Assembly: GCA_023386635.1 (NCBI GenBank)
Contig: JAEWJH010000038.1
Location: forward strand, 1 to 29,033
Length of the DNA: 29,033 nt
Source of the DNA: Pseudomonadota bacterium
GTDB lineage: Bacteria > Pseudomonadota > Alphaproteobacteria > Rhizobiales > Xanthobacteraceae
Reading direction: 5' to 3'
The translations under genes and the position numbers were made by a program. Each line of letters begins with the position of its first letter. The first letter of the stretch is position 1. Below are positions 16,805 through 24,748 of this stretch, piece after piece. The notes beneath the pieces were generated by a model that worked only from the letters and a program-made list of their open reading frames with translations, was not told the DNA's origin and ran no database searches.

Positions 16805-17575
16805 TCACTTCTCTTCGGGGAAGCCACGCAGCAGGCGGTGGCGCACCAGATTGAACAGCGCGTTGAGCATCAGCCCGAGCATCGAGATCGCGATCAGCGG
16901 AACGAACATGTCGACGGTCTGGAAGTTGCGCGCCGCCCGCATCAGGAGATGCCCGAGCCCGTCGGTCGAAGTGATCATCTCGGCCAGGAACACGACGATG
17001 CAGGAGATGATCAGGCCGATCCGTGCGCCGGTGAGCACCGACGGCATCGCCGCCGGCAGAACGACGGTGAACAGCGTGCGCACAGGCGACACGCCCGCGG
17101 CGCGCGCCGACCAGGCGAGCTTCGGCTCCACCGCGCTCGCGCCCTGGTAGGTGGCGAGCAGGATCGGAAACATGGCGTCGGCGATCACCAGCGCGATCTT
17201 CGAGGCGTCGTCATAGCCGAGCGTCAAGGTCAGCGCCGGATAGAGCGCGATCTTCGGCACTGGCGCCAGCACCCGCACCAACGGCGTGACGATCGACGCG
17301 AACGCGCGGCTGCCGACCGCGGCAATGCCGAGCACGACACCCAGCACCACCGCGATCATAAAACCGGAAAACAGCCGATAGAGCGTCACCGCGGCATGAT
17401 CGAGAAACGCCGCCGAGCCGAGCTGCTGGAAGAACCGCGCGAACACCACCCCCGGCGTCGGCAGCAGCGCCGGCGGCGCGAGACCGGACATGGCGACGGC
17501 CTGCCACAACCCGAGCAGGCCGACGATCGGCAGCACGCCGATCAGCCGCTCCGACCATTGCCGCACGGCGTTCAT
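16805..17575 (-). CDS. ABC transporter permease (SsuC/TauC/NitT type), second permease
   Basis: This 256-residue inner-membrane permease of the BPD_transp_1 family has about six helices and a conserved ATPase-coupling loop, WSARAAGVSPVRTLFTVVLP followed by AAMPSVLTGARIG. It pairs with the upstream permease as a heterodimer. The ATG at 17575 overlaps the upstream permease stop by four bases (ATGA); the longer frame to 17860 lies inside that gene and is not credible. It is the last gene of the NitT/TauT-type transporter operon. Confidence 0.92.
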   Translation of the reverse strand: MNAVRQWSERLIGVLPIVGLLGLWQAVAMSGLAPPALLPTPGVVFARFFQQLGSAAFLDHAAVTLYRLFSGFMIAVVLGVVLGIAAVGSRAFASIVTPLVRVLAPVPKIALYPALTLTLGYDDASKIALVIADAMFPILLATYQGASAVEPKLAWSARAAGVSPVRTLFTVVLPAAMPSVLTGARIGLIISCIVVFLAEMITSTDGLGHLLMRAARNFQTVDMFVPLIAISMLGLMLNALFNLVRHRLLRGFPEEK

Positions 17576-18354
17576 GCGCTGCCCACCATGATGGTGTGCG
17601 GAGAATCCGCCCAGCCGACCAGGCGGCGCCGCAGTACCTCGAACCCGACATCGAACAGGATGCCGAGCATGCCGATGATGACGATCATCGCATAGACAGT
17701 GTCGTAGGCGCCGAGATCGAGCGACACGAACACGATGTTGCCGATGCCCGCCTGCCGCGCGATCATCTCGCTGGTCACCATGGTGATCAAGGCGAGCACG
17801 AGCCCGGTCTTGCAGCCGACGAGAATCTCGGGGAGCGCGGCCGGCAACACGACGCGCCACAGCCTAGCGAAGCCGTTCAGCCCCATGGCGGAGGCCGACC
17901 ACAACAGCTTTTCCTCGACGGCGCGGCTGCCCTGATACGAATGATAGATCAGCGGCAAGGTGACGCCGAGGAAGATCACCAGCGTCTTCGACGCATCGCC
18001 GACGCCGAGCCACAGCATGATGATCGGCATCAGCGCCGCCTTCGGCACCGGATAGATCACCATCATCAGCGGATTGAAGAACGCCGCCGCGTAACGGCTG
18101 CGGCCCATCCACAAGCCGATCGGCACCGCAATCAGCAAGGCGAGCCCGTAACCGACCGCCATGCGGCGCAGCGATTCGCCCATGTCGATCAGCGATTCCT
18201 TGTCGGACAGAATCTGCGGGATCTGCGGCAGCGCCTGCGAGGCCGGCGGCAGGCCGTTGAGCCCATACCAGCGCGCCAGCAGTTCCCACACCACCAGAAT
18301 GCCGAAACAGGCCAGCAGCGGCGACAGACCGGGGATCGCGGTGATCCGCGTCAT
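17572..18354 (-). CDS. ABC transporter permease (SsuC/TauC/NitT type), first permease
   Basis: This 260-residue membrane protein has about six hydrophobic segments, starting with LLACFGILVVWELLARWYG. Its EAA-type coupling loop, EKLLWSASAMGLNGFARLWR then VVLPAALPEILVG, contacts the ATPase. Length is typical. Overlaps of four bases on both sides (ATGA at 18351-18354 and 17572-17575) show a compact ATPase-permease-permease arrangement. Transporters of this class import sulfonates, nitrate, pyrimidine precursors, and in related bacteria aromatic carboxylates such as phthalate isomers. Confidence 0.93.
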   Translation of the reverse strand: MTRITAIPGLSPLLACFGILVVWELLARWYGLNGLPPASQALPQIPQILSDKESLIDMGESLRRMAVGYGLALLIAVPIGLWMGRSRYAAAFFNPLMMVIYPVPKAALMPIIMLWLGVGDASKTLVIFLGVTLPLIYHSYQGSRAVEEKLLWSASAMGLNGFARLWRVVLPAALPEILVGCKTGLVLALITMVTSEMIARQAGIGNIVFVSLDLGAYDTVYAMIVIIGMLGILFDVGFEVLRRRLVGWADSPHTIMVGSA

Positions 18355-19151
18355 GCGGACGCCTGCTGCGCGGTGTCGTCAAACATCTTCTCGATCTCGA
18401 CCACATAGTCCTGAAACCGGCGATCGAGCAGGAGTTCGGCGCGCGAGCGCGGCCGCGGCAGATCGATGTCGAAAATCTGCTTGATGCGCCCCGGCGCGCT
18501 CGACATCATCACCACACGGTCGGAGAGGAATACCGCCTCCTCGACGCTATGGGTGACGAACAGCACCGTCTTGCGGTCCTTGTCCCAGATCCGCAGCAGA
18601 TCGTTCTGCAGGCCGGTGCGCGTATGCGCATCGAGCGCGCCGAAGGGCTCATCCATCAAAAGGATATTCGGACGATAGGCGAGCGTGCGCGCGATGGCGA
18701 CGCGCTGCTTCATGCCGCCCGACAATTCCTTGGGATAAAAGTTTTCGTAAGTCGACAGCCTTACCATGGTCAGCAATTCGCGCGAACGCGTCAGCGCCTC
18801 GGCGCGCGGCACGCCGCCCTGCTGCAGGCCGTACATCACGTTGCCGAGCACGGTCTTCCACGGAAACAGCGCGAATTCCTGAAACACCGGTCCGCGATCC
18901 GGCCCCGGCCCGCGCACCGGCACATCCTTCACCAAGACGCGGCCGGCGGTCGGCTCGACGAAGCCGCCGACGATATAAAGCAAGGTCGACTTGCCGCAGC
19001 CGGACGGGCCGAGGATCGAGACGAACTCGCCCTCGGCCACCGACAACGTCACGTCATTGAGCGCCAGATGCCGCCGGTCGCGTGCAGCATCAAAGCGTTT
19101 CGATACGCCTTCGATCGCGATCATCGGCGCTCGTTCGGTCACGCTTCCCAC
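18351..19151 (-). CDS. ABC transporter ATP-binding protein (SsuB/TauB/NrtD type)
   Basis: This 266-residue ATPase has Walker A GPSGCGKST (48-56), signature LSGGMKQ (143-149), Walker B ILLMDEPFGALD (163-174) and the switch VTHSVEEAVFL, all typical of the nitrate/sulfonate/taurine class. The start is uncertain. GTG at 19151 gives the longest reading; an ATG at 19124 removes nine residues and begins directly at the conserved IAIEGVSKRF. Neither has a strong ribosome site. It follows the receptor gene by ten bases and overlaps the first permease. Confidence 0.93.
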   Translation of the reverse strand: MGSVTERAPMIAIEGVSKRFDAARDRRHLALNDVTLSVAEGEFVSILGPSGCGKSTLLYIVGGFVEPTAGRVLVKDVPVRGPGPDRGPVFQEFALFPWKTVLGNVMYGLQQGGVPRAEALTRSRELLTMVRLSTYENFYPKELSGGMKQRVAIARTLAYRPNILLMDEPFGALDAHTRTGLQNDLLRIWDKDRKTVLFVTHSVEEAVFLSDRVVMMSSAPGRIKQIFDIDLPRPRSRAELLLDRRFQDYVVEIEKMFDDTAQQASA

Positions 19152-19161
19152 GCCGCGCCGA

Positions 19162-20142
19162 TTACTTCAGCGGCGCGACGATCTTGGCGTTGCGGAAGTC
19201 AGCGGCGTTCAGCTTCTTCGGCAACATGCCGACCTCGGCATAGATGTCGAACAGCTGCTGGATGCCGTCGAAGTTCGGCGCCGCGCCGGGATCGCGCGCG
19301 AAGTCGTTGGTCTTGAAGTAGAACGGCTCGAACACCGCGGCCGGCGCCTTGAACACTTCGGAGACGATCTTCAGCGTCTCCTCGCGGTTGGCCAGCGCCT
19401 TGCCCATGCCAGCGGTCAGATCGCGGACATACATCGCGGCGAGATCGGGGTTCTTGTCGACGAACGACTTCTTGCAGGCCTCGACGATGTGCACCACGTT
19501 CGGCACGCCGTCGGCGATGGAGAACAGCTTGCGCAGACCGCCCTTGGCTTCCGCGCGTGAGGCGAACGGCTGGTTCAGCACGCCGACATCGATGCGGCCG
19601 GAGCGGATCGCGTCTTCCTGGGTCGGGAACGGCGCCTCGACCAGCTTGATGTCCTTCTCCGGGTCGACGCCGTTCTTCTTCAGATACATTGCCATCGGCC
19701 CGTAAATACCGGAGCCAAGCACGTTGATGCCGACCGTCTTGCCCTTGATGTCCTTCACCGTCTTGATCGGCGAGTCGTCCTTCACCGCCCAGTAGACCGA
19801 GAAGCCGCCCGGCTTCTCGCCCACATGCTGGGCCACCACATAGGTCTCGAGGCCGGCGGAGGCCGCGCCTTGGCCGAGCGACAGCACGCCCTGGGTCGAG
19901 CAGTCGAGCGCGCCGGCGACCATGGCCTGCACCATCGGCGCGGTGCCCTGGAACTGGACCCACTCGACCTTGTAGGTCTTGCCGAGGTTCGGGAATTGTT
20001 CGGGCCGTTTCATCATCCAGTATTTCGCGTCCTCGGCCGGCACGGTCCAGCCGACCCGGATGGTCGGCACGGTCTGTGCCCCCGCGGCGGTGGCGGCGAC
20101 AAGGCAGCTCGCGGCAAATGCGGCGCGTAGCCAGATGGTCAT
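19162..20142 (-). CDS. ABC transporter substrate-binding protein (NitT/TauT, SsuA-like)
   Basis: This 326-residue periplasmic receptor has a Sec signal peptide (AAFAASCLVAATAAGA, cleavage before QTVPTIRVGW) and the two-lobe SsuA/THI5-like fold (NMT1/PF09084). Visible family segments include GKTVGINVLGSGIYGPMAMY and DAIRSGRIDVGVLNQPFASR. The ATG at 20142 has a strong GAGGGGGGA site. It is the first gene of the minus-strand transporter operon. Its upstream region carries a third copy of the palindrome found between the oxygenase and LivK-type operons, which ties this second importer to the same regulon. The ligand is unknown; a sulfonated or carboxylated aromatic is plausible from context only. 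Confidence 0.94.
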   Translation of the reverse strand: MTIWLRAAFAASCLVAATAAGAQTVPTIRVGWTVPAEDAKYWMMKRPEQFPNLGKTYKVEWVQFQGTAPMVQAMVAGALDCSTQGVLSLGQGAASAGLETYVVAQHVGEKPGGFSVYWAVKDDSPIKTVKDIKGKTVGINVLGSGIYGPMAMYLKKNGVDPEKDIKLVEAPFPTQEDAIRSGRIDVGVLNQPFASRAEAKGGLRKLFSIADGVPNVVHIVEACKKSFVDKNPDLAAMYVRDLTAGMGKALANREETLKIVSEVFKAPAAVFEPFYFKTNDFARDPGAAPNFDGIQQLFDIYAEVGMLPKKLNAADFRNAKIVAPLK

Positions 20143-20204
20143 GTGAATCCCCCCTCAATGACAGCGTCGGTCTTACGGACCCCAGTATGCCGCAGCCGGG
20201 GAAT

Positions 20205-20222
20205 TATTTTAAAGATGAAATA
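20205..20222. promoter_or_regulatory. operator-like palindrome, copy 3, upstream of the NitT/TauT-type operon
   Basis: The site reads TATTTTA-AAGA-TGAAATA, an inverted repeat with one mismatch. It is the same as copy 1 at 15 of 18 positions, and flanking bases also agree (ATT before, and CG two bases after). It lies 63-80 bases upstream of the receptor ATG at 20142, within the expected promoter zone, with a possible -10 (CATACT) downstream on the minus strand. Confidence 0.65.
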
Positions 20223-20339
20223 TTCGTCCCAGGGGGAGGCGTCATGCCGCGCGGGCCAGGCTCGCCTCTGCGGACAGCAGAAGGTCTACGGAGGCTGCAG
20301 GGACGCCGAGGCCGGTGAACGGAATTCGGGTACTGGAGA

Positions 20340-20416
20340 TGGTGGTCCCGACAGGAGTCGAACCTGTGACCTTCGGTTTAGGAAACCGCTGCTCTATCCG
20401 GCTGAGCTACGGGACC
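20340..20416 (-). tRNA. tRNA-Arg (anticodon CCU)
   Basis: A complete 77-nt cloverleaf can be folded on the minus strand. The acceptor is GGTCCCG paired with CGGGACC, the D-stem GCTC/GAGC, the anticodon loop TTCCTAA with CCT at 20380-20382, the T-arm ACAGG-TTCGACT-CCTGT, then discriminator A and an encoded CCA. The first anticodon-stem pair (27-43) is G-A rather than a Watson-Crick pair; the other four pairs are normal. It decodes AGG, a rare codon in GC-rich alphaproteobacteria. tRNA genes of this kind are common integration sites, but no duplicate of its 3' end was found in the window. Confidence 0.96.
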
Positions 20417-20430
20417 GCCGGGCCCCTGTA

Positions 20431-20720
20431 TCACAGGTCCATAGGAGAGCGCAGCCCCGGATATGATCTGTCGATCGTGGCGTCGATAGGGTTCACCACG
20501 ACCGCCCAACGGGGCACCTCCGACGCGATCGGCTTGCTGAATTCGTCCGGCGATCCACGCAGGACCGCGCCTTGTTTCCGCAGCGCCGGCGCGACATCGG
20601 GATCATCGAGAATGAGCGCGCTCCTTCGACAGCCTGGCGGTGACGTCGTTGGATGTCCTGGCGGGCGCGAGAATCCAATCCAGTGGTTGACCGCGAAACC
20701 GGGGACAACAGGATGCGCAT
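20431..20720 (-). pseudogene. frameshifted C-terminal remnant of a Bug/TctC-type tripartite tricarboxylate receptor
   Basis: The minus strand encodes the end of a Bug-family periplasmic receptor broken across frames. One frame gives VVPGFAVNHWIGF (to about 20674). A second gives DWILAPARTSNDVTARLSKE (about 20680-20620). The first frame then resumes with LILDDPDVAPALRKQGAV, RGSPDEFSKPIASEVPRWA and VVV, stopping at 20431. This matches the family pattern of a Trp-containing loop, LAPAGTP..VVARLN, then a DPDV..RL..GA motif and EI.RW..VV, also visible in the intact receptor at 25753-26748. The N-terminal two-thirds is missing and no start exists. It lies directly downstream of the aconitase-X operon, on the same strand, and probably once supplied that pathway's receptor. 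Confidence 0.8.
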
Positions 20721-20748
20721 GATAGCCGCTCGCATTCTGTCCCCCCTG

Positions 20749-21156
20749 TTATTCGAGAATGATGACGCGCCCCGACGACGGCTCGACCCGGACCTTCTGA
20801 CCTGTCCTGATCAGGGTCGTGATGTCGCCCGCCTCGAAGCGGTCGCACATGGACATGTCGGCGAGCGCCGCGCCCTGCATCAGGATCGTATTGGCCAGAT
20901 TGAAGAGAATGGCTTTCGGCGCGATCCCGCGCGACTTCATCTCATAGAGCATCCACGCGGAGGCGACGCCGCCTTTGGCGGTGTTCAGAACCAAAATCTT
21001 GTCCCTGTAGGATTGCCCCACGAGCTTATGTTGCGGGCGTGAAAACACGCCCTTGAGACGGTCCAGATCGTAGCGCGCCGAGAAGTTGTCGTTCGCGACC
21101 AGCGCCTCGCCTTCGGTGTCGGGGCCGATGCCGACATGGCAGTTGAGCTGACGCAT
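20749..21156 (-). CDS. aconitase X swivel domain / small subunit (DUF126)
   Basis: This 135-residue protein is the small, swivel-domain subunit of aconitase X (DUF126, PF01989). Visible family features are the phosphate-loop-like ILVLNTAKGGVASAWML and NLANTILMQGAALADM. In split bacterial enzymes it pairs with the large DUF521 subunit to form an iron-sulfur dehydratase. The ATG at 21156 overlaps the large-subunit stop by one base (TGATG) and has a GGGGAG site; the longer reading to 21192 lies inside the partner gene. Known bacterial type II enzymes dehydrate cis-3-hydroxy-L-proline; archaeal type I enzymes act on phosphomevalonate. The bacterial substrate is more likely here, but no other hydroxyproline gene is visible. 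Confidence 0.93.
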   Translation of the reverse strand: MRQLNCHVGIGPDTEGEALVANDNFSARYDLDRLKGVFSRPQHKLVGQSYRDKILVLNTAKGGVASAWMLYEMKSRGIAPKAILFNLANTILMQGAALADMSMCDRFEAGDITTLIRTGQKVRVEPSSGRVIILE

Positions 21157-22382
21157 CACACGATCTCCCCTTTGATGGCCGACGCGACGCAATCCTCCAT
21201 ACTGGCGAGCGCGGGTTGATAGCCGTATCCGCCCAGAATGTTGACGATCTTGGCGGAGTTGCTGAGCAAGCGCGTCCAGCCGTTGGCTTCGCCGATTTCG
21301 CGCGCGTACTGATTATAGAAACAGGTTCCCTGCAAAACCTTCGCACCGGATTTTTCGATCGTGGCGATCAATTGCATCCGCACAGCATCCGGATAGACCT
21401 GCGGCGAGGTGCAGACGATGACCGGAACCTTCATCGTCTTCCCGTCGACGAGGCGAGCGACGCTCTGCATCTCGACCAGCGAAAGCTGCGGCGCGGCGAA
21501 GACGACGACATCGATCGCATCGCCTTTTTTGCCGAAGCGCGCTCGCATGGCATCGATAGCTTGCGCATCGATCTCTTCGACCGGAAGCTTGTCACCCCCC
21601 ACATCCGCCAGGGTCGCGGCCTCGGGCGTGATCCCAATCATATGAAACAGCGGCGTCGATCCATAACTCGCCATCGCGGCGCCGAGATGCTTCATCTGAT
21701 CGGAGGTCGGGGCCATGTCGATGCCTTCGATGGCGGGAACAGCCCAGTATGAGCCGGCCATCTGGCCGACGACCGCGCCGAGCAAACCCCAGTCGGTCAA
21801 CTCTCTGGGCTGCTGACGCACCCGGAAGCGGCGTGTCGCACGCCGCTTTTCATCGAGATGCAAACCGTAGCGCGGTGTGCGCCCCGTGAGCCCGGCGGCC
21901 AGCGCCGACGGACCGCCTTCGAAATTGGACCGCGCGCCGCAGACGCTGTTGCAATAGATCACGACACCGGTGTCGCCGAACGCCACATGCTCCCCGCGCA
22001 CAGGGGGCATGATGGTCTGATAGTTCACACAGGTATTGGTCATGAGGATGCCCATCCGCGTGCACGCTTCGATGGTGCGCCGGTCGAGATCCGCCATCTC
22101 TTCGGTTTGTCCGAGGGGCCGGTAATAGGAGAGATCGACACCGCGCGGATCGGTGATCATCGGGATTGCGACCTTGCCGCCTTGATCGGCCAGCCGCTCG
22201 AGGAAAGTCACGCCGGCATCGCCCACCGATTCCGGATCGACCATCATATGGGCCTGACTGACGGCAACGAGATCGGGCGCGTCGAACGCCCTGCCGACTT
22301 TGATCTGATGGTCGATGGCCCAGCGCTTTGCCGGCCCCATCTCGCCGGCGAGCATCGCCTTTTCGTCAGCGGTCAGCCTCAC
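21156..22382 (-). CDS. aconitase X catalytic domain / large subunit (DUF521)
   Basis: This 408-residue protein is the catalytic subunit of aconitase X (PF04412). Cysteines that fit cluster ligands occur in ILMTNTCVNYQTI, VIYCNSVCGARSNFEGG and GTCFYNQYARE. Conserved GRTPRYGLHLDEKRRATRRF and the N-terminal LTADEKAMLAGEMG are family hallmarks. It starts with GTG at 22382 behind a GGGGAG site. It and the DUF126 partner form a two-gene unit divergent from a GntR/HutC regulator, a usual arrangement for a substrate-induced catabolic enzyme. Predicted reaction: dehydration of a hydroxy acid such as cis-3-hydroxy-L-proline. The missing partners (a pyrroline-carboxylate reductase, proline racemase-like genes) leave the substrate open. 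Confidence 0.94.
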   Translation of the reverse strand: MRLTADEKAMLAGEMGPAKRWAIDHQIKVGRAFDAPDLVAVSQAHMMVDPESVGDAGVTFLERLADQGGKVAIPMITDPRGVDLSYYRPLGQTEEMADLDRRTIEACTRMGILMTNTCVNYQTIMPPVRGEHVAFGDTGVVIYCNSVCGARSNFEGGPSALAAGLTGRTPRYGLHLDEKRRATRRFRVRQQPRELTDWGLLGAVVGQMAGSYWAVPAIEGIDMAPTSDQMKHLGAAMASYGSTPLFHMIGITPEAATLADVGGDKLPVEEIDAQAIDAMRARFGKKGDAIDVVVFAAPQLSLVEMQSVARLVDGKTMKVPVIVCTSPQVYPDAVRMQLIATIEKSGAKVLQGTCFYNQYAREIGEANGWTRLLSNSAKIVNILGGYGYQPALASMEDCVASAIKGEIV

Positions 22383-22448
22383 GCGCGCGCTCCCCTGTTC
22401 GGCCGCCGCGGAGATCGCCGCATGGGGGCCATCCTGTCGTTAAATGGT

Positions 22449-22476
22449 ATTATATTGTATCTAATATGTCTTGCAA
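22449..22476 (-). promoter_or_regulatory. sigma70-like promoter with internal operator for the aconitase-X operon
   Basis: On the minus strand, TTGCAA (22471-22476) and TATAAT (22449-22454) are separated by 16 bp, a strong sigma70-type promoter for this GC-rich genome. Between and overlapping them lies a 16-bp inverted repeat ATATT-GTATCT-AATAT (22452-22467). A regulator bound there would block RNA polymerase. The divergent GntR protein is the obvious candidate. The transcript would start about 60 bases before the GTG at 22382. Confidence 0.65.
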
Positions 22477-22573
22477 CATGTATCGTCAGCGGACCCCTGG
22501 GAACGACAATGTCGTCGCGGACCACATGCGGCTACAGGTCTGGACGACCGAATGAACGGATTACGGGCTTCTC

Positions 22574-23320
22574 ATGGCGCCTAAGGCAAAGCTATCGAGG
22601 CTCCGACGAGCCGATCCGCGCGCCCTGCATGAGCAGTTGAGCGTGCAATTGCGCGCGGACGTCGTGAAAAACGTTTCCGCTGGCGAGCAAATCCCGACCG
22701 AAGAAGCCATATCCCAAGCGTATAGCGTCAGCCGGGTCACGGTCCGGCGCGCCATTCAAACACTCGTCGATCAGGGGCTTCTGATCCGCCGGCAGGGCAA
22801 AGGCACCTTCACGGCCGCTCCGCGCCCGCGCGTAACCTATGAGATCGACCGGCTTGGCCCGTTCATGGATGCTTTCGCAACCTCGGGCATCAAGGCCACC
22901 GCGCGCCTCATCGATTTTTTCTGGTCCTCCGAAGAGCCGGTGACGCGTTGCTTCGGCACTTCGGAGCCCGCGCTCGTCTATGAGCGCCTGTATGAGACCG
23001 ACGGCATTCCGCATGGCTATCTGAAGATCGCGATCCCCGGCCCGTTGGCGGAGCGGGTCAGCCGCGCCGACGCGGAAACCAAGGGTGTTTATGAGATCCT
23101 CAGGAAAAGAGGCAGGATCGCACCTGTTCGGGCGTCTTTCAGCATCAGCAGCGAGCTTCCCGACGCGGCGCTGGCCAAGCATCTGCGCGTGTCGCGCGCG
23201 ACTCCGGTGCTGTCCGTCGACCGCATTTCCTATAGCGCGGAGGGAGAACCCATAGAACGCTCGCTGCATTATCTTCTGCCCGACGTGTACAAACTCAGCG
23301 TCAACGTCCAGGCGGGCTAG
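22574..23320 (+). CDS. GntR family transcriptional regulator (HutC/UTRA type)
   Basis: This 248-residue regulator has an N-terminal winged helix-turn-helix (about 17-80), with EQIPTEEAISQAYSVSRVTV then RRAIQTLVDQGLLIRRQGKG, which is textbook GntR. A C-terminal UTRA ligand-binding domain (about 95-245) is recognised by RISYSAEGEPIERSLHYLLP, the usual closing strand pair. The ATG at 22574 has no obvious ribosome site. It is divergent from the aconitase-X operon and most likely represses it, with the substrate or its product as ligand. Its binding site is probably the palindrome at 22452-22467. Confidence 0.93.
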   Translation: MAPKAKLSRLRRADPRALHEQLSVQLRADVVKNVSAGEQIPTEEAISQAYSVSRVTVRRAIQTLVDQGLLIRRQGKGTFTAAPRPRVTYEIDRLGPFMDAFATSGIKATARLIDFFWSSEEPVTRCFGTSEPALVYERLYETDGIPHGYLKIAIPGPLAERVSRADAETKGVYEILRKRGRIAPVRASFSISSELPDAALAKHLRVSRATPVLSVDRISYSAEGEPIERSLHYLLPDVYKLSVNVQAG

Positions 23321-23458
23321 CGGACAATTTCTTTCCGCCCGCGAGGGCATCGCGCCACACTGACACGCAACGAAACGGCTTCTCGTTTCCGCGATCATCG
23401 GCTAATCAGAGACTTGCATTTCCAGGCGGGAGTGCCGCCCGGCACAAAAGGAGCCGTT

Positions 23459-23902
23459 ATGTCCGCCAACAACACCGCGACCAAAGCCGCCGTCGTCATG
23501 CCGTCGGACGAAACCGCGCAAGCCGCGGCCATCGTCGAGGCGTTCCTGACCGCCTCGATGATTCCCGACCCGGAAACCGCGGCGCGCTACATTGCCGAGC
23601 CGCTCAAGCTCACCTTCACCGGCGGACGACGGTTCACCCACCCGCGCGACTGCACGGCGTTCAACGCTAAGCGCTACAAGTGGGTGAAGAAGGCCATGGA
23701 ACGTTCCGACGTGGTGCCGGGCCATGGCGAGACCATCGTCTACAACATCGGCACGCTCTATGGCGAATGGCCGGACGGTACTGCGTTCGAGGGCAACCGC
23801 TATGTCGACCGCTTCGTCGTGCGCGGCGGCAAGATCGTGCAGATGGATGTGTGGAACGACAGCGCCGAGCGGCTCCTCACACGCAACGGAATCGACGCCT
23901 GA
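23459..23902 (+). CDS. nuclear transport factor 2 (SnoaL-like) family protein
   Basis: This 147-residue protein has the cone-shaped NTF2-like/SnoaL fold: a helical N-terminus (AAAIVEAFLTASMIPDPETA), then strands including YNIGTLYGEWPDGTAFEGNR and VDRFVVRGGKIVQMDVWND, which is the typical closing sheet. The ATG at 23459 follows AAAAGGAG at good spacing. Members bind or isomerise small hydrophobic molecules, but many have no known activity. It stands alone between two regulator genes, about 140 bp after the GntR gene, so it could belong to either neighbouring block. No function is assigned. Confidence 0.85.
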   Translation: MSANNTATKAAVVMPSDETAQAAAIVEAFLTASMIPDPETAARYIAEPLKLTFTGGRRFTHPRDCTAFNAKRYKWVKKAMERSDVVPGHGETIVYNIGTLYGEWPDGTAFEGNRYVDRFVVRGGKIVQMDVWNDSAERLLTRNGIDA

Positions 23903-23957
23903 GTGGCGGTGACGACTGCGCCGCACGATCAACTGGCCGACGGCCCTCACGAGGGAC

Positions 23958-24734
23958 TCATAATGCGGACTCGATCCTGCGCCGTGCCACGTCCAATTCA
24001 GGCAGCAGCTTGATCAGCCCGGCTCGGTCGAAATCACCCACCGGGGCAGACATGCTCAGCGACGCCGTGACATCGCCAGAGCGGGCGCGGATCGGCACTG
24101 CGATCGTGCGCACGCCAAGCTCCACCTCCTGTTCATTAGTCGCGTAGCCACGCATCCGCGCGGCTTTGATCTCGGCGAGAACGTCGCGCGGCCTGGTCTT
24201 GGTGTGCGCGGTCAGGCGCGGCAATGGCTTACGGCCGAGCAGCGCGAGGATTTTCTGATCCGGAAAAGCCGACAGCAAAACCCGCCCGTTAGCCGAACAA
24301 TAGGCCGGCAGGTGGCTGCCGATCCCGATGCCGTCGGCAAGGCTCCGGCGCACATGCGCGCGGGCAACGACGACGACGTCCGCCCTGTCCAAAATCGCCA
24401 CTGAGATCGACCGGTCCGTGCGTTCGCTTGCGGCCTCTATCACCGGCTGGACAAATCGCGGCAACGTATTGGAGCTCAGATAAGCATGCCCAAGCCGCAG
24501 CACGCGCGAGGCAAGACGATAATATTTCCCATCGAAATCGGCATATCCGAGATGATGGAGCGTGCGCAGGCAACGGCGCGCCGCGGCTCGCGACATCAGC
24601 GCCGCGTCGCTCACTTCGGTGATGGTGAGCGCGGATTTGCGCCGGCCAAAGGCCTCGATCACCGCCAAGCCTTTCTCGAGACCGGCGACGTATTCCCGAT
24701 CGATTAAACCCGCGCCGACCGCTGCTTTTGTCAT
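23958..24734 (-). CDS. IclR family transcriptional regulator (PcaR/PobR-like)
   Basis: This 258-residue regulator has an N-terminal helix-turn-helix (YVAGLEKGLAVIEAFGRRKS then ALTITEVSDAALMSRAAARR) and a C-terminal IclR effector domain (LPAYCSANGRVLLSAF and VELGVRTIAVPIRARSGDV). The opening REYVAGLEKGL is characteristic of the PcaR/PobR/PcaU group, which respond to aromatic acids. The ATG at 24734 is preferred because the conserved domain starts just after it; an in-frame GTG at 24803 would add 23 residues and run through the operator. It is divergent from a glutathione-S-transferase-like gene. A perfect palindrome (24749-24767) lies 14 bases upstream, suggesting that it controls itself and possibly the divergent gene. 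Confidence 0.93.
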   Translation of the reverse strand: MTKAAVGAGLIDREYVAGLEKGLAVIEAFGRRKSALTITEVSDAALMSRAAARRCLRTLHHLGYADFDGKYYRLASRVLRLGHAYLSSNTLPRFVQPVIEAASERTDRSISVAILDRADVVVVARAHVRRSLADGIGIGSHLPAYCSANGRVLLSAFPDQKILALLGRKPLPRLTAHTKTRPRDVLAEIKAARMRGYATNEQEVELGVRTIAVPIRARSGDVTASLSMSAPVGDFDRAGLIKLLPELDVARRRIESAL

Positions 24735-24748
24735 TCGCCCGCGTCCGT

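Noticed and set aside
20340..20416. tRNA-Arg as the attachment site of an integrated element
   Set aside because: No integrase gene and no direct repeat of the tRNA 3' end were found in the window, so an island boundary cannot be supported.
20315..20722. A plus-strand open frame across the tRNA with GVEPVTFGLG-like peptide
   Set aside because: The recognisable peptide is only the reverse complement of tRNA-Arg; it is a well-known annotation artefact, and the rest overlaps the Bug remnant.
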